Assembly: GCA_027596035.1 (NCBI GenBank)
Contig: JADGJA010000613.1
Location: forward strand, 1 to 13,965
DNA: 13,965 bases
DNA from: Thoreauomyces humboldtii
Lineage: Eukaryota > Chytridiomycota > Chytridiomycetes > Spizellomycetales > Powellomycetaceae
Direction of reading: 5' to 3'
Shown here: positions 9,346-13,965 of the stretch, piece after piece
How the letters are laid out: each line of letters begins with the position of its first letter
Numbering within the stretch: the stretch's first letter is position 1
The notes under the pieces: generated by a model
Databases searched by the model: none
Told to the model about the DNA's origin: nothing
What the model saw: the letters and a program-made list of their open reading frames with translations, nothing else
Program-made: the position numbers and the translations under genes

Positions 9346-10014
9346 ATGTCGATACTGCATGCGGAGCCGGCTCGGACGTTAGTTTGGGAATGTATTGTTC
9401 CACAGTTTGGATTCGTTGAATCGTCCGATATAAAGGGGAAGAGTATCCGCGTCCCCTATCTCAGTCTGCCACTGGACACCATGGACCGCATACACACAGA
9501 TGTACTTCGAAAGGATGGCACAACGGACGAGGCGCAGGCGCAAATCAACGAGAGGCAACGAATCGTCGAATTCATCGGTACAACGCATGACGTTCAAGCT
9601 GTGAAAGACATCCTTCGGGTGCATTCCGATCTGTGCCGATGGGACCAATTCTACCTGAACGACGATCAACTCCATTGCTGCATCATCAGTTTACTCGTCG
9701 AGGCGGGCATGACAGAGGCGCAGAATGGCGTATTCTACTATGCTGTGTCGCAACACGATTCCTTGGCGCATGCAGCACTTCTACGGGACAACAAGAATAA
9801 CGACGACATGGGCTGGCGTCTGCGCGAACCCCAGCACGCCGGACCCCAACAGGGTTATCTTCGACTAGCGGTATTTACTACTATACGCGGACTCATCACC
9901 AGAACCTGTTGCCCTTTCGAAGACTGGAGCAACCGTCGTGGCGGGCACAGTGTAAATAGAAAGTGCAATGCAGCAGTTCAAGCCAGCAACACGGTCGGTT
10001 TCGGAACAACTTAG
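9346..10014 (+). CDS. Hypothetical protein, 222 codons, no recognised family
   Basis: I do not recognise this protein. Its first 150 or so residues look like a folded protein: regular hydrophobic spacing, mixed charges, helical stretches such as DVQAVKDILRVHSDL and LHCCIISLLVEAGM, and little low complexity. After about residue 160 the composition becomes Arg/Cys/Gly-rich and less protein-like, so the true coding part may splice elsewhere. The minus strand is open for only 98 codons here, which mildly favours the plus strand. No signal peptide or membrane span is evident. It may be one exon of a longer gene extending to the open frame at 10453-10839, but I could not find a convincing splice pair. 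It could also be a chance opening. Confidence 0.35.
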   Translation: MSILHAEPARTLVWECIVPQFGFVESSDIKGKSIRVPYLSLPLDTMDRIHTDVLRKDGTTDEAQAQINERQRIVEFIGTTHDVQAVKDILRVHSDLCRWDQFYLNDDQLHCCIISLLVEAGMTEAQNGVFYYAVSQHDSLAHAALLRDNKNNDDMGWRLREPQHAGPQQGYLRLAVFTTIRGLITRTCCPFEDWSNRRGGHSVNRKCNAAVQASNTVGFGTT

Positions 10015-10904
10015 ACTCTGATTCATGCGCAATGTGATTATTGCCGTGCATTCATACCAGTCGCATTGAGATCCTTTTCTATTAGCGCTATCGACTGCGA
10101 CTGCAAACTGAAGATCAAGATGTTTGTCATCTGCATACTGCGGCAGTACCGGCGTTGAGTGCGCAGCTGGAAAAAAAAGGATCAGGCTAGCAACGTACCA
10201 TCGCCCTGCTTACGGTCCTGTGACTCTGATCGAACAAGTGGATGCATTCCCCAACGTGGTTCGCGTGCTGAATTGAGGCTGCATTCCCTTCGGGACACAT
10301 GGGACTCTACCCCCGCGATGGTATACATTCATAATATTTTCTTGCTATGGATGCGACATGCCGCTACGCTCTTGGAACTGGTCTCCTAGGGATAACCTTT
10401 AATTTCCACGCCGCAAAGTCGTCCTTTTCGAATATCGTAGAGCAGTCCTCAGATGGTGAGTCAATCACTTTATGACGAATTCTTTGAAATTGCTTTTGGC
10501 CCGTTGCATGAAAAAGATCGGGAATCTCTTGTCAGCGCTATCTCTGTGCCCTTAACACTGGCGCAACCGCATGCAAGCCAGAAGTGCGGATCTGGGACTG
10601 GCAAGGCATGCGTAGCGGTCTGTCGAATGGAAGCGCCGGCCGGTAGCGCTCCTTTGTGTGGAAGCGGACACACCATCAGCGCAGCCTGCCAGACATTGTC
10701 GAACCGTGGATGCGACCTGCCGCTAACGGTACGTACAGAGGGGTTTGGTAAAAATCATGGGTGCCGAAAAAAAAAAAAACCAGACCTCTCCACGCAGCTG
10801 AGCAGCCCTGTCCACCACAATTGGACAGCTTTCTTTTAACTTTTTGAGAACCTATTGACGGTCAACCGACCACGCATCGCGAAACGCACGTACGCGTCGC
10901 TTCC
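10015..10904. other. Gene-poor stretch with short repeats and A-runs
   Basis: No supported gene. An open frame at 10453-10839 (128 codons) begins with protein-like sequence (DEFFEIAFGPLHEKDRESLV) but soon turns into low-value composition. A near-identical 19-base sequence occurs at about 10348 and 10707. An A12 run lies near 10769-10780 and an A8 run near 10171. TGCGCA occurs at 10026 and 10160. The end of the stretch probably forms the distal promoter of the next gene. Confidence 0.4.
10348..10725 (+). repeat. Pair of 19-base near-identical direct repeats
   Basis: TGGATGCGAC-A-TGCCGCTA at about 10348-10366 and TGGATGCGAC-C-TGCCGCTA at about 10707-10725 match at 18 of 19 positions, in the same orientation, some 360 bases apart. 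Flanking sequence is not similar. Confidence 0.5.
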
Positions 10905-10978
10905 ATGTTTCGTGGAACAAGTGGTGGACCACGTCGTCGTGGACGTCTCCTGAAAGCCTTGTACTCTTCCACCATGTC

Positions 10979-10986
10979 TATAAAGG
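10979..10986 (+). promoter_or_regulatory. TATA box of the three-module protein gene
   Basis: TATAAAGG lies about 110 bases before ATG 11091. It is followed by a C/A-rich, G-poor leader (CAACAGCACC, CACACACATACACG, CAACAAGAAGCAACA) typical of a well-expressed fungal leader. It falls inside the longer open frame that starts at 10905, which argues that the upstream part of that frame is not translated. Confidence 0.55.
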
Positions 10987-11090
10987 CAGGAGAGCCGGCC
11001 TCTTCCCGGTCAACTAGCAACAGCACCAACACACACATACACGCAGACAGCTACCCTTTTACGACCTACCAACCGCAACAAGAAGCAACA

Positions 11091-11675
11091 ATGCCAGCCT
11101 GCCCCCAACCACCTTCCTACGCGCTCGAGAGTCCCGCCTACTCTCCATCCTCTCCACCGATCAAGATCTCCAAGAAATCCAACCCATTGCACGCCAGCAT
11201 CCGTCTCCCATCGCAGAGCCTGAACCTATCCCCGAAGACGAGCGACCATCTCAACGACTTCATGCGGTGGGGCATCGCACCCCCGGTCCCAACCTCCTCC
11301 CAGCCCCGGAAGCGCGTGACCAGAACCGGCACGCCTAGACCCGCCCCCGTCTTGGACACGGCATCGTTCGGCACGCCAGCACATCGAGCGGGACTGACGG
11401 ATGAGACGGATCGAACCCATTTCAACAACTTTGTGATGGGCGGTTGGGCGCCGCCTTCGGCGGCCGTACCCGACTCGAGATCGATGAGACAGATCAGCAC
11501 GAGCAAGCTTTCATCCAGCATGGACGAGATGACGTTCGGCACGCCAGCACATCGTGCGGGAATCGCAGACCAGACCGATCGAGCCCATTTCAACAACTTT
11601 GTGATGGGCGGTTGGGCGCCGCCTTCGGCGATCTTGTCGAAACCGGGGACCAAGAAGATCGAAGTTGACCGGTGA
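11091..11675 (+). CDS. Unrecognised 194-residue protein with three evenly spaced modules
   Basis: I do not recognise a family. From ATG 11091 (context CAACAATGCC) the protein is rich in Ser, Pro and Thr, with no signal peptide or membrane span. It holds three copies of a short module: HLNDFMRWGIAPP at residues 53-65, and two near-identical copies of FGTPAHRAG, then D-TDR-HFNNFVMGGWAPPSA, at 93-124 and 149-180. The HxNxF cores start at residues 53, 110 and 166, a period of 56-57. Linkers are basic, Ser/Thr-rich and likely disordered, which suggests repeated short linear motifs for a partner rather than one fold. The frame is open upstream to ATG 10905 (256 codons) with an intermediate ATG at 10974, but a TATA box and leader-like sequence favour 11091. 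A real gene is likely because the repeats keep frame; the function is unknown. Confidence 0.75.
   Translation: MPACPQPPSYALESPAYSPSSPPIKISKKSNPLHASIRLPSQSLNLSPKTSDHLNDFMRWGIAPPVPTSSQPRKRVTRTGTPRPAPVLDTASFGTPAHRAGLTDETDRTHFNNFVMGGWAPPSAAVPDSRSMRQISTSKLSSSMDEMTFGTPAHRAGIADQTDRAHFNNFVMGGWAPPSAILSKPGTKKIEVDR
11367..11630 (+). repeat. Two 96-bp coding repeats
   Basis: Bases 11367-11462 and 11535-11630, offset by 168 (56 codons), match at about 87 of 96 positions; the final 47 bases are identical. The differences cluster in the middle third and several change amino acids. This points to an intragenic duplication with later gene conversion or strong selection on the 3' half. Confidence 0.9.
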
Positions 11676-12893
11676 CCGCTTGGCAACTCGAATTCTAGAT
11701 CCCCTTTTGTTTTGAATACCCGTTATAATAGCTGTAGCCCAAAATCCCCCTTTCTCCTCTTTTCTTGGCTTGAACTCTGTAATATTTGATCTTGTTTTTG
11801 TTTTGTGACTGAACACACCATATCCCGAGTTCCTGCTTCACGAGTGTTGCTGCGCACAGAAAATTCGTAGTTCGCGCAGATCCCGAAGCGGATTTGATTC
11901 TGTTGCGCTATATCCAAACACTGCAAGTTTGCTGCGCATCCTGTTGCCAAGACGTGTTTTGAAGATCCATGGTCAAAGATGACAAGAAACCCAACGCCAT
12001 GGACCTGGATGACTTGTCATGCCCCACGCGACAGAGCGACTCGCCAAGGACGCCGGTGCGCAGTAGCCTTCAGGTGCATCAACAAGATGCTGCCATCGGA
12101 AATGTCCGGCTCTCATGATGAGGTCACTTCACTCCCTCGCCTATGAGCGTTGCTGCGCATGGGATGTAACCTAAGCCGATGGGAGTCAAATCTTCCTTTC
12201 GAATAAGGCGTTGAACAGTTAGGTCGTACTGCGCAGCGCAGATCTTGTTACGGTTAAGCGAATGTTCCGAGCGAGACTCAAGGGCCATCCAGTTCCATGA
12301 CTATGATATTGACACGTGAATGTGAGGCACCTCGCTACGGAAATCTTGTGAAAACGGATGCTTTACAAATAAGCTGCTATCGCAAACGGATCTTCCGAAC
12401 GAAAAATCTCTTCGTGTGAGGTTGATGGTTGATGGCGACGGTACAGAATGTGAGCGAAAGATGAGCATGCGCGGCACGGGCAGCGGAGGAAGCATTCGAT
12501 GCGATAAGCATGCGCAGTACGGGCAGCGGATGAACCATTCAATGCGATAAGCACACGCTCAAACTCAGGGGCCAGATGCGAGACGCTTGGAAATATGTAG
12601 CTGAGTCGGTTCTGGTTTCCTTAACGTCGTTTGGTTCGCAGCAGTTCCGTCCGAATGAAGAGTGAAAGCGTGTTGCTTTTTGTTAGGCCAGAAGATTTGC
12701 TGCCTGTATGTTGTCGCTGATTGCTGACGGAAGGGGATGTGCCGCCAGCGTGTAGGATCCATACGCAGTTGCACAAAGGTGGCCTCCCCAAGCAAAGAAA
12801 CAGCCGAGAGCTCCAGCGGAGATAAAACGTTGGCTCAACTTTTCATTTCTTGAACGTTATAATCAAAATAGACGTTCGAAAGCAAAACCCGAA
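11676..12893. other. Long intergenic region between convergent genes
   Basis: About 1.2 kb without a supported gene, lying between the 3' ends of the three-module gene and the Myb gene. Open frames are short (60-100 codons) and unlike known proteins. The first 100 bases are T-rich and likely hold the 3' untranslated region. TGCGCA palindromes occur at 11851, 11933, 12057, 12154, 12230 and 12511, and a 43-bp tandem duplication at 12464-12549. I looked for C/D-box small RNAs and tRNAs and found none. Confidence 0.5.
12464..12549. repeat. 43-bp tandem direct repeat, two copies
   Basis: Units 12464-12506 and 12507-12549 abut exactly and match at 38 of 43 positions; both begin AGCATGCGC and end ATGCGATA. 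A third copy may begin (AGCACACGC at 12550) but fades at once. The units contain GCATGCGC, a CpG-rich palindromic core. Confidence 0.85.
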
Positions 12894-13022
12894 TCACTGA
12901 CGCAGAAGCCGCTTTCTGCGACCAAGAACCGCTTGAAGCGGCCGACGCAGTGTTCTCGCCAAGCTTGCCCAATTTCTGTCCGTCCCCAGAACCTTCTGGT
13001 CCTCCTCGGGAGTCCAGGGGTT
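12894..13022 (-). pseudogene. In-frame fifth Myb repeat beyond a TAG stop
   Basis: Directly after the TAG, the same frame stays open for 42 codons to TGA at 12896-12894. It encodes NPWTPEEDQKVL, then NWASLARTL, then a basic tail ending RRKRLLRQ. This is the start and middle of a Myb repeat joined through a normal linker (LDPTLR-stop-NPWTPEED). It could be a recent nonsense mutation, a sequence error, stop-codon readthrough, or part of a spliced exon whose acceptor is the TAG itself (GCGATAG then AACCCC), although no suitable donor is seen nearby. Confidence 0.6.
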
Positions 13023-13844
13023 CTATCGCAAGGTAGGGTCCAGCGTCTGCGTCCAACGATTCCGTATCGCAGATGCAGTGCGACCGATCGATGCAGCAAT
13101 CTTCTGCCAACCAGGTCCACCAAGAACGGCCATGTTCTCCTTGAGCAATCGAACGATCGTTTTGTCTTGCTCGGGAGTAAACGAACCTTTTACTAGTTCC
13201 GGGTTTGCGACCGATGTCCAGCGCGCGTGGACAGAGGGCTGCGTTCGTCCCAAAATGTCCGCAACATCACGAATGGATTTCGCCCAGTCCTCGCGAGGAA
13301 CGCCGCCCAGATGCTCATGAAGCATTGCGTCCTCTTCGGCAGTCCATTTTCCTTGCGCGATGGCCGAGGCTGCGGCAAACTGCCTCTGACAGTTTTTGGG
13401 TATCCTTCCCAGCGAAGGCGCCATGGCCGACCATGCCACCGGGGAACCTCGAGCTCGTAAAGCCAAGACTTGCTCCAGAAGCTCCCGAGTGTCCTCTTTC
13501 GTCCAGCCACGGACTCTTTGCGAGGTGGGAAGGCTGGTCACTTCGCGGTGCTTGTACTTTGCGGCTGACACGGAGCGATTCAAGGTTTGGGCAATCTGCG
13601 CCCATGGAAGCCTCTCCACGTCGCGGAGCCGTACGAGGGCATCGATTTCTGCGGGAGACCAGTGCCTGATCACGCTACTGAGGCGGGTATGTTTGGGTTT
13701 GTGCGGATCGATGGACGCAGATGCCAAGGAGAGCGTGGACTGGCAAAGGGTTGCGAGGGGAGGTGGAGAGACGCGTGGACGTAAAAGTGAACAAGCTCGA
13801 GGGAGCAAGAGACCGCTGACACTGAAGACCCTGGGAAGGAGCAT
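13023..13844 (-). CDS. Multi-Myb-repeat protein with mitochondrial-type N-terminus
   Basis: A single open frame of 273 residues. Residues 1-45 contain Arg (5, 16, 22, 24), Leu and Ser but no acidic residue, like a mitochondrial targeting sequence. Four Myb/SANT-type repeats follow: 60-101 (HWSPAEIDALV, then WAQIAQTL), 112-160 (GWTKEDTRELL, then WSAMAPSLGR), 165-210 (KWTAEEDAML, then DVADILGRTQPSVHARW) and 219-265 (SFTPEQDKTIV, then WQKIAASIGRTASAIRNRW, with the first Trp replaced by Phe). Each has spaced aromatic residues and an acidic first helix, typical of DNA binding. The frame ends at TAG 13025-13023 in the linker after repeat four, and a fifth repeat continues past it in frame. Either mitochondrial or nuclear DNA binding is possible; the leader is inferred from composition only. 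The 5' side runs towards the window edge, so upstream exons cannot be excluded. Confidence 0.8.
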   Translation of the reverse strand: MLLPRVFSVSGLLLPRACSLLRPRVSPPPLATLCQSTLSLASASIDPHKPKHTRLSSVIRHWSPAEIDALVRLRDVERLPWAQIAQTLNRSVSAAKYKHREVTSLPTSQRVRGWTKEDTRELLEQVLALRARGSPVAWSAMAPSLGRIPKNCQRQFAAASAIAQGKWTAEEDAMLHEHLGGVPREDWAKSIRDVADILGRTQPSVHARWTSVANPELVKGSFTPEQDKTIVRLLKENMAVLGGPGWQKIAASIGRTASAIRNRWTQTLDPTLR

Positions 13845-13965
13845 GGTGGGGTGGAGCGTTGGTGGGTGGATCCGGCTTCTTTTGCTTGCGCGATGCGATG
13901 CGATGGGGTGCTGTGCGACGCCGAGGGAGGAGGAGGAGGAGGACGTGTGGGGGGAGGGCTAGGGG
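13845..13965. other. Upstream flank of the Myb gene, window edge
   Basis: On the minus strand this is the upstream region of the Myb gene. It is C- and T-rich (CCTCCTCCTCCTCC-like near the edge), as common in fungal promoters. No specific element was identified. Confidence 0.4.

Noticed and set aside
12115..12121. ATGATGA resembling a snoRNA C box
   Set aside because: No CTGA D box within the next 90 bases and no terminal stem.
1..13965. CRISPR array, prokaryotic defence system or integrated transposon
   Set aside because: Introns and a polymerase III tRNA gene show a eukaryotic nuclear genome; no regular repeat-spacer array, transposase, reverse transcriptase or terminal repeats were seen.

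Overview
The window looks like a gene-dense piece of a fungal nuclear genome. The main genes are split by short spliceosomal introns (about 59-94 nt) with GT...AG ends and CTRAC-like branch sites. It carries a eukaryotic tRNA-Pro(AGG) with internal A and B boxes and a T-run terminator, and its proteins are typical of fungi: fimbrin, a leukotriene-A4-hydrolase-type aminopeptidase, a Snapin-like BLOC-1 subunit and a multi-Myb protein. I cannot separate a basidiomycete from an early-diverging (zoosporic or mucoromycote) fungus by eye.

Layout. 1-648: nothing recognised. 649-720 (-): tRNA-Pro(AGG). 721-2824: about 2.1 kb with no supported gene, ending in the fimbrin promoter. 2825-5540 (+): fimbrin in at least five exons, with an unresolved reading-frame break in its low-complexity N-terminus and a clear one-base excess in the fourth CH domain. 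5541-5864: convergent 3' region. 5865-8334 (-): leukotriene A4 hydrolase/aminopeptidase; I rebuilt ten exons giving 616 residues. 8335-8641: short divergent promoter. 8642-9019 (+): Snapin-like protein. 9346-10014 (+): open frame with protein-like composition but no recognised family. 10015-10904: no supported gene. 11091-11675 (+): unrecognised 194-residue protein built from three evenly spaced modules, the last two almost identical. 11676-12893: long convergent intergenic region with a 43-bp tandem repeat and a cluster of TGCGCA palindromes. 12894-13844 (-): Myb-array protein with a mitochondrial-type N-terminus; a TAG stop falls in the linker before an intact-looking fifth Myb repeat.

The recognised genes are mostly housekeeping (actin bundling, peptide hydrolysis, lysosome/endosome biogenesis, DNA binding) and do not form an obvious pathway. 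The points most worth following are the three-module orphan protein, the interrupted five-repeat Myb gene with a mitochondrial-like leader, and the two frame breaks in fimbrin.
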